Part shown: one piece after another, positions 10,065 through 22,276 of the stretch
Layout of the letters: each line of letters starts with the position of its first letter
Numbering within the stretch: the first letter of the stretch is position 1
From: Narthecium ossifragum
Taxonomy: Eukaryota; Streptophyta; Magnoliopsida; Dioscoreales; Nartheciaceae
Direction: 5' to 3'
Length of the DNA stretch: 64,000 bases
NCBI GenBank assembly: GCA_963920575.1
Contig: OY986970.1
Location: 17,630,851-17,694,850, forward strand
Notes under the pieces: model-generated
The model's database searches: none
Told to the model about the DNA's origin: nothing
Seen by the model: only the letters and a program-made list of their open reading frames with translations
Made by a program: the position numbers and the translations under genes

Positions 10065-12428
10065 TATTTCTATGATGGACTAAATCTTTCTTGTCAGACT
10101 ATGGCAGATAATGCTGTAGGTGGAGCGATGTTCAAAAGGACACCACCGGAGGCATATGAAATCTATGAGATGCTAGGATCTAACTCGCAGCAGAGAGACA
10201 CAAGGAATAAGGCGAGAGACATCTATGAGCTGAACCAGAATGACGATACGGCAAGGCAGATTGCAACCCTTAACAAGAAGATGGACGTGATGATGTCCAC
10301 ACAAGCAAAACCGGTTGAGGTTTGTTCAATTTGCAATGTTGTTGGTCATCGGTTTGACTCATGTCCTTCTGGTAGTGAATTTCCTGAATATGTGCAAGAA
10401 CAAGCTAATTTGATGAATGCTTATAACCCGAGACCTAGATTTGACCCTTATGCAAATACTTACAATCCTGGTTGGAGGGAGCATCCGAATTTTTCATGGA
10501 AAAATACTGCTAATTTTAGTATGCCTACTGCTAATCAGTCCAACCCACCTGTTAAGTCGTCTTTGGAAGCGACTATGTTAGCTTTTATGCAGAAAATAGA
10601 TTTAAAGATGGAAAAACAAGATTCAGCCATTGCTCAACAAGGTGCAGCCATTGCTCAACATGATGCAGTACTAAAGAATGTTGCAGCATCCATTGGAAAG
10701 TTGGAAGTTCAAGTGGGACAACTTGCTGATGCTGTAAGAGCCCACGTTCCAGGCAAATTTCCGAGCCAACCTGAGCAAGCAAAAGCGGTCACAGTTCTTC
10801 GTTCAGGTAAGATAATTAATAATAAGATTAATGCTGAAGTTATTGATGAGTGTAATGATGATGCAAATGAGGAAGTCGAAACGGAGGAACCCTCGAAAAA
10901 GACACCAGTGGCCACATCAGCTTTTGATCATGAAAAGAGAGCAAAGTCAGTTCCGGAGGTTCATCACAACACTCCTCCACCATATGTGCCGCCGGTTCCT
11001 TTTCCAGAACGCCTAAAGAAAGCCAAAATGGATAAGTCATATTCTGAAATTTATGATATTCTAGCTAAGGTTAATGTGAACTTACCATTACTTGATGTGA
11101 TCAGGAACATGCCAGCATTTCCAAAATTCTTCAAGGAACTAAGTACTTCTAAGCGTAAGTATGAACCTCATGAAAAAGTGATGGTTTCAGAGACGGTAAA
11201 CGCGGTTCTACAAAGGAAGCTTCCACCCAAGCTTAAGGATCCAGGGAGTTTTAACATTACTATTACTGTTGGTGATACAAAGATAGGAGAGGCAATGCTT
11301 GATTTAGGAGCCAATGTTAATTTGATGCCTTACTCTGTTTTTCTTCAGTTAGGGGTGGGTGAATTAAAACCTACTACAATGTCTCTACAACTTGCAGATC
11401 GTTCAATTAAATATCCATTAGGCATTGTAGAAGACATTTTAGTACAAGTTGATAAATTAATTATCCCTGCTGATTTTGTGATATTGGATATGGATGATGC
11501 GCCCTTACATGATAGGAATTTACCAATTTTTTTGGGACGTCCATTTATGGCCACAGCCAAGACTATGATTAATGTGCATGATGGTAAGCTCAGCATGACA
11601 GTTTTAGGTGAAACTGTTGAATTTAAAGTTTTTGAATCTATGTCCTATCCTTCAAACTCTTTTGATTGTTTCTCAATAGATGTTTTAGACTCATTGGTGT
11701 TTTCTAGTTTCATGCAGGAGCAAGTGAAGACAAATTTGGAAGCGGCATTGACAATGGAAAAGGAGGAGTTGCAGAATTACGAGGGAGCAGAGGAGGTTAT
11801 AGCAGCCCTTGAGGCATTGCAGCCATGCTTCCCTGATGAATCTCGGTTAGACATGCTAAACAAATCTTATTCTAAAATGGTTTCATCAATAGTTTCCCCA
11901 CCAAAGCTTAAGTTAAAACCTCTTCCTAATAATCTGAAATATGCATATCTTGGTGAGAATGAAACCCTTCCTGTGATTATTGCTTCTGACATTACTCCAT
12001 TGGAAAAGGAAAAATTATTGAGAGTTTGTAGGGAGCATAAAACTGCAATAGGATGGACAATTGCAGATATTAAAGGAGTAAGTCCTACTATGTGCATGCA
12101 CCGCATTATTTTGGAAGATGATGCCAAACCTATACGGGACGCCCAGCGTCGCCTCAACCCAAACATGAAAGACGTTGTTCGGGAGGAGATCCTTAAGTTG
12201 CTCGATGTTGGCGTTATATACCCTATTTCTGACAGCAAATGGGTAAGTCCAGTTCACGTGGTGCCTAAGAAATCAGGGATAACAGTTGTGAAGAATGAGA
12301 ACAATGAGCTCATACCCACGAGGATGACTACTGGATGGCGTGTCTGCATCGATTATCGCAAGCTTAATGCAGCTACTAAAAAGGACCACTTCGTTTACCT
12401 TTTATTGATCAAATGCTTGAACGCTTAG
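10065..12428 (+). CDS. Athila gag C-terminus, protease and start of RT
   Basis: Same frame as gag; it has an ATG at 10101 but is simply the continuation after the stop at 10062. It holds the C-terminal gag part with a CSICNVVGHRFDSC knuckle (about 10324-10365), a Gln/Ala-rich coiled stretch (10600-10740), a retropepsin-like protease with DLGANVNLM at about 11290-11320, and the RT finger region ending in [17 protein letters not shown] frameshift of one base near 12395 throws the frame off; RT continues in the ORF from 12413. Confidence 0.9.
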   Translation, partial: YFYDGLNLSCQTMADNAVGGAMFKRTPPEAYEIYEMLGSNSQQRDTRNKARDIYELNQNDDTARQIATLNKKMDVMMSTQAKPVEVCSICNVVGHRFDSCPSGSEFPEYVQEQANLMNAYNPRPRFDPYANTYNPGWREHPNFSWKNTANFSMPTANQSNPPVKSSLEATMLAFMQKIDLKMEKQDSAIAQQGAAIAQHDAVLKNVAASIGKLEVQVGQLADAVRAHVPGKFPSQPEQAKAVTVLRSGKIINNKINAEVIDECNDDANEEVETEEPSKKTPVATSAFDHEKRAKSVPEVHHNTPPPYVPPVPFPERLKKAKMDKSYSEIYDILAKVNVNLPLLDVIRNMPAFPKFFKELSTSKRKYEPHEKVMVSETVNAVLQRKLPPKLKDPGSFNITITVGDTKIGEAMLDLGANVNLMPYSVFLQLGVGELKPTTMSLQLADRSIKYPLGIVEDILVQVDKLIIPADFVILDMDDAPLHDRNLPIFLGRPFMATAKTMINVHDGKLSMTVLGETVEFKVFESMSYPSNSFDCFSIDVLDSLVFSSFMQEQVKTNLEAALTMEKEELQNYEGAEEVIAALEALQPCFPDESRLDMLNKSYSKMVSSIVSPPKLKLKPLPNNLKYAYLGENETLPVIIASDITPLEKEKLLRVCREHKTAIGWTIADIKGVSPTMCMHRIILEDDAKPIRDAQRRLNPNMKDVVREEILKLLDVGVIYPISDSKWVSPVHVVPKKSGITVVKNENNELIPTRMTTGWRVCIDYRKLNAATKKDHFVYLLLIKCLNA

Positions 12429-13290
12429 CTGGTCACTCATTTTATTGTTTTCTTGATGGATTTTCAGGTTATAATCAAATTGCTATCGCCCCAGAGGACC
12501 AAGAGAAGACAACTTTCACCTGTCCGTTTGGAACATTCGCATATAGAAGGATGCCGTTCGGATTGTGCAATGCACCTGCCACCTTTCAAAGATGCATGAT
12601 ATCGATTTTCTCCGACATGATAGAAAGGTTTGTCGAGGTATTCATGGATGATTTTTCTGTATTTGGGAATTCTTTTGATAATTGCCTTGCACACCTAACC
12701 TTGGTGCTTAAAAGATGTGAAGAGACAAATTTGACATTGAGCTGGGAGAAGAGTCATTTCATGGTAAGGCAAGGTATTGTTTTGGGACATGCTATTTCTA
12801 GTAAAGGTATTGGAGTAGATAAAGCAAAAATAGATTTGATTGAGAAATTACCGCCCCCTACTTCTGTGAAAGGTGTGCGGAGTTTTTTGGGCCATGCAGG
12901 ATTTTATCGCAGATTCATTAGAGATTTTTCTAAAATTGCACGACCTTTGTGTGATTTATTGGCCAAAGATAGTGAGTTTAAGTTTAGTAAAGCTTGTCTT
13001 GATGCTTTCAATACTTTGAAAGAGAAATTGATTACGGCACCAATTATTATGCCTCCTGATTGGTCGTTGCCCTTTGAAATAATGTGCGATGCTTCTGATT
13101 ATGCTATAGGGGCTGTTTTAGGACAAAGGGTAAATAAGGTCTCTCATCTTATTTATTATGCAAGTCGTACTCTCAATGATGCTCAAATCAATTATTCAAC
13201 CACTGAGAAAGAATTACTTGTTGTTGTTTTTGCACTGGAGAAATTTCGCTCTTATTTGATTGGATCTAAAGTTGTTATTTATTCTAAATC
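12413..13290 (+). CDS. Athila reverse transcriptase and RNase H (middle part)
   Basis: Continues RT after the frameshift: [11 protein letters not shown], the [13 protein letters not shown] motif and the catalytic FMDDFSVFG, followed by the thumb and the [13 protein letters not shown] connection. RNase H begins with [14 protein letters not shown] (first Asp) and [12 protein letters not shown]. The true frame leaves at about 13288, where one extra base in TTCTAAATCATGC precedes the usual HAALKYLL segment; residues after that in this frame up to 13336 are spurious. Confidence 0.9.
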
Positions 13291-14801
13291 ATGCAGCATT
13301 GAAATATCTATTAACCAAAAAGGATACCAAGCCTAGGTTAATCAGGTGGATCCTGTTGCTGCAAGAGTTTGATTTGGAAATAAGGGACAAGAAAGGGAGC
13401 GACAATGTAGTGGCAGATCACTTGTCACGATTGGAGCACATTGACGGCTTTAAGGATGTACAACCCATCCAAGAATGCTTTCCCGATGAACAACTCTTCT
13501 CTGTGAATGGTAAAGAGCCCTGGTATGCGGATAGTGTTAACTATTTAGCTAGTAATGTTCTGCGTACTGAATTGAGTTCACAGGAAAAGAAAAGATTTTT
13601 ATCTACTGTTCGATATTATTTTTGGGATGATCCTTATTTATTTAAGCATTGTCCTAATCAAATAATAAGGTGTTGTGTTCCAGAATATGAGCATGATGAT
13701 ATATTGAAATTTAGTCATGAATTAACTTGTGGAGGACACTTTGGAGGTAAGAAAACTGCTTTTAAAGTTCTTCAATCTGGTTTCTTTTGGCCTACATTAT
13801 TCAAAGATGCATTTAATTTTGTTGCTAAGTGTGACAGATGTCAACGGTCAGGGAACATAAGCAAAAGGAATGAGATGCCTCTTACAAATAATCTAGTGGT
13901 GGAATTGTTCGATGTTTGGGGCATAGACTTTATGGGACCGTTTCCTCCATCATACGGGTACACGTATATTCTTGTTGCTGTAGATTATGTGTCTAAGTGG
14001 ATTGAAGCAATTGCAACCAGGAACAATGACAACAAGACCGTGGTGGGATTCTTGAAAGATATGATTTTTACAAGGTTTGGTACACCTCGGGCGATTATAA
14101 GTGATGGGGGATCACACTTTTGCAATAGAGCATTTGATGCATTGTTGAAGAAGTACAACATCACTCATCGGGTCGCAACGCCTTACCACCCTCAAACGTC
14201 GGGCCAAGTGGAGGTGAGCAATAGGCAAATAAAAACGATCCTGGAACGAGTTGTTGGCACTACAAGGAAGGATTGGGCGGTGAAATTGAATGATGTTCTT
14301 TGGGCGTATCGCACCGCATATAAAACTCCTATTGGTATGAGCCCTTATCGCATTGTGTTTGGAAAAGCATGTCATTTACCTGTGGAGTTGGAGTATAGGG
14401 CATATTGGGCAATCAAGCAGCTGAATTTTGACATGAGAGAAGCGGGGGATATGAGAAAGATGCAATTGAACGAATTAGATGAACTGCGGAATGAAGCGTA
14501 TGAGAATGCTAAGATTTACAAGGAAAGAACCAAGCTCTATCATGATAAAGTAATACAACGGAAGGAGTTTACGCCAGGTATGAAAGTTTTACTTTATAAC
14601 TCACGAATGAAATTCTTTCCAGGTAAATTAAGGTCAAGATGGACGGGTCCCTTTAAAGTGACACAAGTATCTCCTTATGGTGCTGTTGAAATTGAGAATG
14701 AAAGGAGTGGAAGCAAATTCAAAGTCAATGGGCACCATTTAAAGTTGTATTTGGAAGGACCATCAGAAGTTGTGGATGCCGCAAATTTTGTTGAACCTTA
14801 A
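13285..14801 (+). CDS. Athila RNase H end and integrase
   Basis: From [12 protein letters not shown] (end of RNase [11 protein letters not shown]) through a complete integrase. The zinc finger has [11 protein letters not shown] with CDRCQR; the catalytic triad is intact ([26 protein letters not shown]). A C-terminal beta-rich part ([13 protein letters not shown]) ends at the TAA 14799-14801. This is the best-preserved integrase in the window. The earlier ATG at 13260 is out of frame with the true upstream coding sequence. Confidence 0.92.
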
Positions 14802-15988
14802 GGCTTTGCAGTACGTCTTGCCTAGACGTTAAATAAAGCGCTGGGTGGGAGGCAACCCACCAAGGTAACCTGTTTTTAAGTTTAATTTTCAGTTTTCAGT
14901 CTTATGTTTGTCTTTTGTTTTCTTTTAGGTTTTCAACCACCCTGAGGATCCTTGAGGAGATGTTCGCTACTCTATCAGGTGGCCTCTTTCTTATTTACAG
15001 TATCTTGTCTCTTCTTTCTCTGGAAATTTTTGGATTGCCACCTCCTACATATGTTTTATTGGATAAATGCTAACATTGAGGACAATGTTGATTTCAGGTT
15101 GGGGGGTGCAGACATTCATAACCTTATTCATACTACCTTGTGGGTATAATAGTGTTAAATTGTACATGAGTTGAAATTTTTTTTGCGTATTATACATGCT
15201 GTATTCATATGGATTGGCCTATACATTGATTGCATGTGTAATAACATGAAGGTAGAATATTATGTGACTCACACACGAACACGTTCTGTGCAGTGGTAAT
15301 TATACCCACCAAAGGAATGAGCATGCTATTGTCAATCTAGACCATGATTTCAGCATTAGCTAGTGTTGAGTATTGCATGCAGAGAAAAAAAAAGAGAGAA
15401 AAAGTTCTGGAGCTTGATTAAGCTGTGCCTAAACACCTATTAGGTGATCTACTGAGTAACCGGGTGTTCTTGCCTCAGGAAGCGGGGAGCTCGCGTAAAA
15501 AGGTAGAATCACTAATAGCTAAAAAAAACTACTCAGTGTTTTGTTAAGTAACCGGGTCTCTGCGCCTCATGAAGCGGAAAGTGCTCGTGTAAAAAGGCAA
15601 AATGTCTGATAGTTGCAGAAAAAAAAACGAAAAAAAAAGAGCATGTTGTACTTAAAGTGCGAGGGTTGGATGATTGGTTATGAAGATAGTAGTGTGTTTG
15701 GACTAATGGTGGGTAGAAGTTACTTCTGTACGTAACATTTATTTCTCACATCACATGTGTTCTTCTGGATGGTGATTAGCATGTTTGAAGTGTAGAAGTT
15801 GATTTCATATGTTGGTAGTATGTGTATGAGTATAAGAAGTTTTCGTGCTCTGTACGATATAGAACACTATTGACTTGACAAGGTAGAACTCTTATTATGC
15901 ATGTCTACAACCTACGACCGTTGGTATGCTTAATATATTTTATGCGCTTAAAATTGCTAGAGACTAGCAATAAGCTGGTTGGGGGGTG
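14802..15988 (+). other. Athila 3' untranslated region
   Basis: No ORF of note, so the env-like gene of some Athila elements is missing. It holds a hairpin (14844-14861), an internal purine tract AGGTTGGGGGGTG near 15097, two diverged copies of a roughly 60-bp unit with GTAACCGGGT (15454-15515, 15546-15606), and the 3' purine tract GGTTGGGGGGTG ending at 15988, which would prime plus-strand DNA. Confidence 0.8.
14844..14861 (+). other. Conserved hairpin after pol
   Basis: GGTGGG-AGGCAA-CCCACC forms a six-pair stem with a six-base loop, about 40 bases after the pol stop. Similar GGGAGGCAACCC hairpins are common after pol in Athila-type elements; role unknown. Confidence 0.7.
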
Positions 15989-17678
15989 TGATGAGTGCAT
16001 GAAAGTGCACTCTAGATAGCCTTATAACCATATCAATTGCTAAATTATTATCCTTAATCAACATCTTTATTACTATTTTTACATCTATATGTTGCTTCAC
16101 ATGGTTGTTTGGAAAATGCAGGAAATTGGGGCTAAAAGAAGCTGAAAAGAGTATATGGATCAACTTCAAAAATTAATCTGTACTTGCTCATGAAGAACCA
16201 GATGATATACCATATATAGTTGGAAAGCTCTTGAAGTCTAGATTCTGGAGAATTTTACGGTTCGTGATTCCGAGTTTCCTAGAGAAAGTTACGGCACTTT
16301 TAGCATCGATGGCGCAGTCTGAATGGCAGAACAGAAAATAAGTTGGAAGTCCGATTGATCCGCCGATCGATCGGACTACGCAGAAATGTGACATAACATA
16401 TATTTTTCAGCCATAAGGGATCCGATCGATCCCTCCATCCCTCCTAAGGGGTCCAATCGATCGGACACCTAAAGTCCGATCGATCGGACTCGGGAATAGC
16501 CAAAAACAGCGGATTTTTGCGCAACCGATCGATCCAACACCCATACTCCGATCGATCGGACTTGGGAATTAAAGGTTGACAGAACGTATGCTTTCTAGAG
16601 AAACACAGTTCGATCGATCCATCCATTGATCGGACTCGGGAATAGCAAGAGACGGAGAATTTTTTTTCCGAAACCGATCGATTCGACACCCTTAGTTCTA
16701 TCGATCGGACTCGGGCGAAGCCAAAAATTGAAGTTTTTAATGAGAGGGATCGATCCAACACCCTGGGAGGGATCGATCCTACTTTCCCAGTGAAGAAAAT
16801 CAACGGTTTAGATCAAATCCGTGGATGGAGAGACTTTGGGGCTATAAATAGGATATTTAGGGTTATCAAAGAGGATCTTTTTGGAGGACTTTTCTGGAGC
16901 ATCTGGAGTAGAGGAAGCCGCGTTAGGGTTTTGTTTTCTTTGTCTTTCTTTATTTATTTTTCTTTGAACACTTTTGTCGTCTTCATGATGAACATGAGTG
17001 GCTAGTTTCTTCTCTAAGGTACCGATGTAGCCTAACTGAATCATTCTATGTTATTGGATCATGATTATTTAATCAGTTTATTTTCCTTGTTTCATTCATT
17101 ATTATAACTGAGATCTTAAATACCTTTATCTGGCCAATAGAAGTATTATAGGTTGTGTTATGTGAGATTGGGCGAGGGTTCATTCCCTAATCTTGCAGGA
17201 TCTATGAATGAATGAGTTTATGTCGAGGCCGGGTTCAAGCTAAGAGTATTCTTGGTTCATAATTGTTTTTCAGAGCTTAATGGATTCTTGGTTAACACTT
17301 AGTTATGGGTTCATTAGCTAGGGTTAATTGAGGGTACTTGGTGAAGACCGCGGCCGAACGGATCATCATACCAGAAGAACGAGCCCTTGGAATTAAACTG
17401 AAATCTTGATTGATTCAATGCATAGAATGAGGATGTTATGGTGAAATCGGAACCTTAGTATTCATCCATCATATTTCCATCGTTTTCTTATTTCGTTTTT
17501 AGATTATCTATTCTCAACATTTCATATTCTAATTTTTCCTTCGTTATTTTCTTTCTTTTCTGTTCTTTAGCATTTCACTCTAATAATCTTTACAAATCTC
17601 TGTGGGTACGATACTCGTCTTGCTACTATACTGATTGCACCAATTCGTATACTTGCGAGATATAAAATTTATTCATCA
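15989..17678 (+). repeat. Athila 3' LTR
   Basis: 1690 bp, TGATGAG to ATTCATCA, aligned end to end with 7684-9373. It carries the same palindrome array (16347-16775) and TATA box (16843-16850), and is followed directly by the CCAAG duplication. Confidence 0.95.
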
Positions 17679-20061
17679 CCAAGCCGGCCAACGCATTGGC
17701 TTTTTGGTTTTGCGAGCGTGGAACATGTTGAACTTTCAGCTCTTTGAAAGAGTTGATGACTTCTTTGGCTCTATGATGGTATGGGATTAGTTCTCCCTTT
17801 TTTGTGGCGTATATGTTATGGAGTTGATTTATAATGAGTTGAGAGTCGCCATATATGGTGAGTGGATCTATCCCCATCTCAGTGGCTATCTCCAGGCCGA
17901 TTATGAGAGCTTCGTATTCTGCCATGTTGTTGAATGAAGCGGACGTTAACGTGAAGGAGTAGGGGATTAGAGCTTGTTCCGGTGTAACAAAGACCAGTCC
18001 TGCCCCCGCTCCTAAGCGTCTACATGCTCCATCAAAATACATCTCCCAAGAGGGTTGGACATCGGCCACAAAGACTCCTTCATCTGGAAAGTCATCATTT
18101 AGGATTTCGTCATCTGGGACAGGATAGGTGGCTAGAAAGTCTGCCAAGGCTTGACCCTTGACTGCTTTCTGCGAGACATATGTTATGTCAAACTGGGACA
18201 ACAACATGGCCCACTTTGCTAGTCGTCCGGACAAAGTCAATTTTTTAAGTACATATCGCAAAGGATCAGCTTTGGATATGAGTTGCACGGGGTGCTCTAG
18301 AAGATAGTGGCGCAACTTTTGGGTGGCGAACACTAAAGAAAGGCAGATTTTTTCCATTTCTGAGTAGTTGTGTTTGGCTCTGACCAGAGTTCTACTAAGG
18401 TAGTAGAGAGCTCGTTCTTTACCTTCATTATCATGTTGCGCGAGCAAAGCACCTAATGATCCAGGCAGAGCTGCCGTGTATAGGTTCAAAGGTCTTCCTT
18501 TGATGGTGGACGCTAGCACTGGTGGGTTGGTGAGATACTCCTTGATTCTTTGGAAGGCATCGTGGCAAGCCCTGTCCCATTTGAAGGGAACTTCCTTTTT
18601 CATGAGATGTGAGAACGGCTTGCAGCGTCCTGCCAGGTTAGATATAAACCGTCGTATATATGCTAGCCGTCCTTGAAGACCTTTCAACTCATGAAGGTTC
18701 CGAGGAAGAGGCATTTCCAAAATTGCCTTGATCTTAGAAGGGTCGACCTCAATCCCTCGCTTGCGCACTATAAAGCCAAGGAGTTTTCCGAATGTGACGC
18801 CAAAGGCACATTTCATAGGGTTCATCTTTAAGTTATATTGCCTGAGTCTTTGAAAGACTGTGGCTAGGTGTTTAAAATGATCTTGCCTTTGCTTTGTCTT
18901 TACCACCAAGTCATTAACATAACATTCCACGATATCATGGAGGAGATCATTGAAAATGACTGTCATAGCCCTTTGATAGGTAGCCCCGGCATTTTTTAGT
19001 CCAAAGGGCATCACTGTGTAGCAAAATATCCCTTTTGGCGTACGAAATGCAGTTAGCTCTTCATCTTCAGGAGCCATCTTTATCTGGTTGTAGCCCGAGT
19101 ATCCATCCATAAAGGAGAGGATCTCATGCCCAGTAGTTTCATCTACAATGATTTCGGATATGGGCAATGGGAAGTCATCCTTTGGGCAGGCTTTGTTTAG
19201 ATCTCTGAAATCTATGCAGAGTCTAAGTTGCCCATTCTTCTTCTTTACATGTACAATGTTCACTAGCCACTTGGGATATTGGACTTCTCGGATGAAGTTT
19301 GCTTTGATGAGCTTGTCCACTTCAATAATGATTTTAGGGATTAAATCCGGTCGGAAGCGTCTCTGAGCTTGCTTGACTGGACGAACGCCTTCCTCTATAG
19401 ATAGGTGATGCACAACCACATTGGCATCTAGACCAGGCATTTCCTTATAACTCCAAGCGAACACATCCTGATTTTGACGGAGGAAAGTAGCATATTGCTT
19501 ATTCTCATCTGGCGTCATGTGAGCGCGGATGAAAGTAGGGCGGGGATCATTTTCTGCCCCTAGGTTGATCTCTTCAAGGTCATCGAAGGTCGCTTGCCCA
19601 CCATCTTCAAGTTGAGGAGGCGCCTCTTGATGGTCGATGAACTCTGTAGAAGTCATGCAGACTTGATATCCAAGTCCTGTCTTGTGAAAGAACAAGTCTT
19701 CACCATAGCGAATAGCTATCTTTTGCTCCTCTAATAGAAGGTCTTCAAAGGGCTGCTTTTGACCACGGCCTCCGCATAGGCCTTCACCGGAGTTGATATC
19801 ATACCTCATATGGGACATTATGTCTAATGTCTTTCGGTCATAGAAGGGTATGGGTAATGATGGACTATTGTCAGAAGATATGACCAGGGAAGCCTGTATG
19901 AACTTGATAGGTTGGCTATATCTTGCCCCACCTTCATGTTCATTTGATGGACCTTCTTCTCTGGTTGGCGGGGGCTTCACATACGAAGGTAGAAGCTTTG
20001 GGAGAGGTACGGGAAAGTCTTGAAGAGTGGACTTAGAAAGTTCTTCTTCAATGACCTTCAA
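17679..20061 (-). pseudogene. Tat element pol: RT and dual RNase H
   Basis: One long ORF on the minus strand. Order: linker after protease, RT with LCIDFRDLNKACPKDDFPLP, FMDGYSGYNQI, MPFGLKNAGATYQ, first RNase H (around RALYYLSRTLVRAKHNYS), then a second, archaeal-type RNase H with YFDGACRRLGAGAGLVF, NNMAEYEAL and YGDSQLI. The second RNase H defines Tat. The polymerase box reads YVND where active enzymes have YVDD, so one catalytic Asp is lost. The ORF runs into the Athila LTR after the codons for ANALAGL; the remaining integrase part resumes at 7683, so the joined frame is open across the insertion. Confidence 0.92.
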
Positions 20062-20103
20062 TATCGGGTCTCTCGCTTTCCTCTGGCTACTTGGGATATA
20101 ACA

Positions 20104-20700
20104 TTATGTCTTTTTCTTCTGATGAGGTTTCTTTCCTTGCTGGACAGCTGCAATGAACTTCTCTGTGAAGCCCATGTCTGCAGAAGGTGTAGGGTCAGGT
20201 TTCTTCACCTTCAATGGTGGCTCTAAGTAGAACTTAGCATCCGCGAAGAATGCTTCCCCTGGTGTAAAAGGTTTTGTGTCGGCTAACACTCTTTTGACGT
20301 CGCCTTCAGGGGTTTGGTACTTGAAGCATTGATGAAGTATCGAGGGAACGACCTTGTACTCATGGAGCCAAGGTCTCCCTAGCAAGGCATTGTAGGATGT
20401 GCAAGTGTCGATAACATGGAAAACAACGCTCGTGGCTAAGTCTTGAAATTTTATGACTAAGCGTATGGAACCTAACACTTGTTGCCCAACTTTTGTTGAA
20501 CCCTTGGACCACAATATTGCTGGATGTTAAGTCCATAGTATCATACCCTAACTTATAAAGGGTTTTAAGTGGTAGAAGATTGATGGTGGATCCACAGTCT
20601 GGCATCACGTGTGATGTGGGTATTTCATCGATATCGCCAGTTACTAACAATGGCCTATTATTTGGTTTAGTACCAAGTAATAAGTCATCGTCAGTGAATT
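20104..20700 (-). pseudogene. Tat element protease region
   Basis: The retropepsin-like domain is split over two frames. The N-terminal half, with a degenerate active site (DCGSTINLLPL near 20600; related elements have D-G/S-G-S), belongs to the ORF ending at 20360. A frameshift near 20510 moves the rest (VIKFQDLATSVVFHVID, LLGRPWLH) to the ORF 20104-20514. A further frame break or stop at about 20062-20103 separates it from RT. Confidence 0.8.
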
Positions 20701-22276
20701 CTATGTTAAGACTTTCAACTATGGGCATCTTTGGTCGAGGAATTTCTGCCCGATAGTCATCAGGAAAAGACAAAGCAGTAATTAAAGATTTGTGAAGATC
20801 AAAGGAAAGACACAGAGCATCATACACGCTAAGCAATGCTGGTACTTTCTTTAAATGAGCAATTACATTATATTTAACTGACTCATTAGAGTTTACATTT
20901 TGCACCGCTTGCGGTACTTGGTCCCTTGCCTTTGGCTGTGGAGGTTGGGAATCTGGGAGCCGGCGTCCAGAGCGAGTGATGATCTCGTGGACTTCAACCT
21001 TTTCTTCTTCTGGGAAGTAGAGTGATCCATCATCGTCTTCGAAGACTCCTATTGGGAAGCATGAATAGTTGTCCCAAGTGACGTTGGTTTTCGGAACATG
21101 TGGTTTTCGAGTTTGAAGGTCTGTGGAGACTCGGTGGATGAAACCTTCTATCTCTTCTCGAGCCATGACCTTTCTCAAGACTTTATATTCTGGGGACCTC
21201 TGTCTCTTTGGCCTTGGTTGCCAACCTTGAGGGAGAGGCCTTGGAGGATTGAGCCTAGCTGCTCTAACTCTTTCCTTGAAGGCTCGCCTCTTTATTTTCT
21301 TTTTGCTGAGGTAAGGCCTGCCATAGGGATCATAACTTGACTCCTCGTCAAACAATGAGTCTTTATCATCAGTGTCGTGAGGACATAACTCTCCCAGTGT
21401 AGGCCAAGGGTGACCTTCAACGGGGTGTAAGATAGGTACTGGGTACCTCTCGGTCGGAATGTCGGAAGGAATAAATGTATGTTTATTCCTATCTTGACAA
21501 AATGAGACCGAGGGAGTATACTCCGTTCTTTCATATGGGGGTGTTGAAGGAGTATACTCCATGTCTTCATGGGGAGGTGTTGAAGGGGTATATCCTTCAC
21601 ATTGAGAGTCGGACTCTGAGGAAGGAGTGGTGGTAGTGACCACGTGTGTCGACTCCACTTTCCTCCCCTTTTGGAGCTTTTTCAATAGTCCAGCATCCAT
21701 AACTCCATCGTCTATCAACTTTTGAATTTTATCTTTGACGATAAAGCAGTCTTGGAGAGTATGGCCCAAGAGCCTATGGTAGGGGCAGTATAGCAGATCA
21801 TTGACTTTGTTCACCTCTTGAGGACGTCGAGGCTCTGGGAGCTCAATGAGTCCGAGGTCTTTCAAGCCCGTGAAGATGTCTAAGACTTCTTCACGAGGGA
21901 AGGAGTATTCCTTCCCTATTCTCTCTTTAAGTGTTTTTATTTTTCTTGGGCCTGCATCAGCAGAAGTATCTCTAGGTCGAGATTGGTCCCTTGGGACATA
22001 CACCTCCCTTGACCTAGGGTTTTGGGTAGTAGACGTCTGCATGACTGCTTTGCCCTTGGAAGGAGCAGTCTTGTCCTTCTTCGTACGGTCAGAGATTCTG
22101 TCTACCATTTGGGTCTTCCGAGCCACATGCAGTAGGTAGTTCTCAATGTCAGTCTCCTTAGAGGCTAACTCTTCGAAGGTAAGCGGACGGACACCTTGTA
22201 GATAAACAACCATTTCTGGACGTAAGTTATTCATGGACATACGTACGGCTTCCGCTTCCGTGATGGATTGCGGCAA
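20520..22276 (-). pseudogene. Tat element gag, C-terminal part, and linker
   Basis: Follows the gag core: MSMNNLRPEMVVYLQG, then a charged linker, a CPYHRLLGHTLQDC zinc-knuckle-like segment (about 21745-21785) typical of Tat gag, and Ser/Thr/Pro-rich repeats (EYTPSTPPYE repeated about three times near 21540-21600). It overlaps the preceding ORF by 46 bases because of a frameshift near 22270. Confidence 0.82.

Larger units (their letters stand above)
7684..17678 (+). mobile_element. Athila-lineage Ty3 retrotransposon inserted in Tat pol
   Basis: Complete 9995-bp element with two 1690-bp LTRs (7684-9373, 15989-17678), CCAAG on both sides, a tRNA-Asp primer site and a purine tract before the 3' LTR. 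Gag-pol follows the Athila order and motifs, including the DLGA protease motif and FMDD in RT. It is not functional as it stands: one stop in gag (10062), frameshifts near 12395 and 13288. Compared by eye, the first 385 bp of the LTRs differ at about 13 sites and the remainder at fewer, suggesting fairly recent insertion. No env-like ORF is visible between pol and the 3' LTR. Confidence 0.95.

Noticed and set aside
14952..15149. Small ORF in Athila 3' region as an env remnant
   Set aside because: 65 codons, no motif, lies in non-coding 3' sequence.
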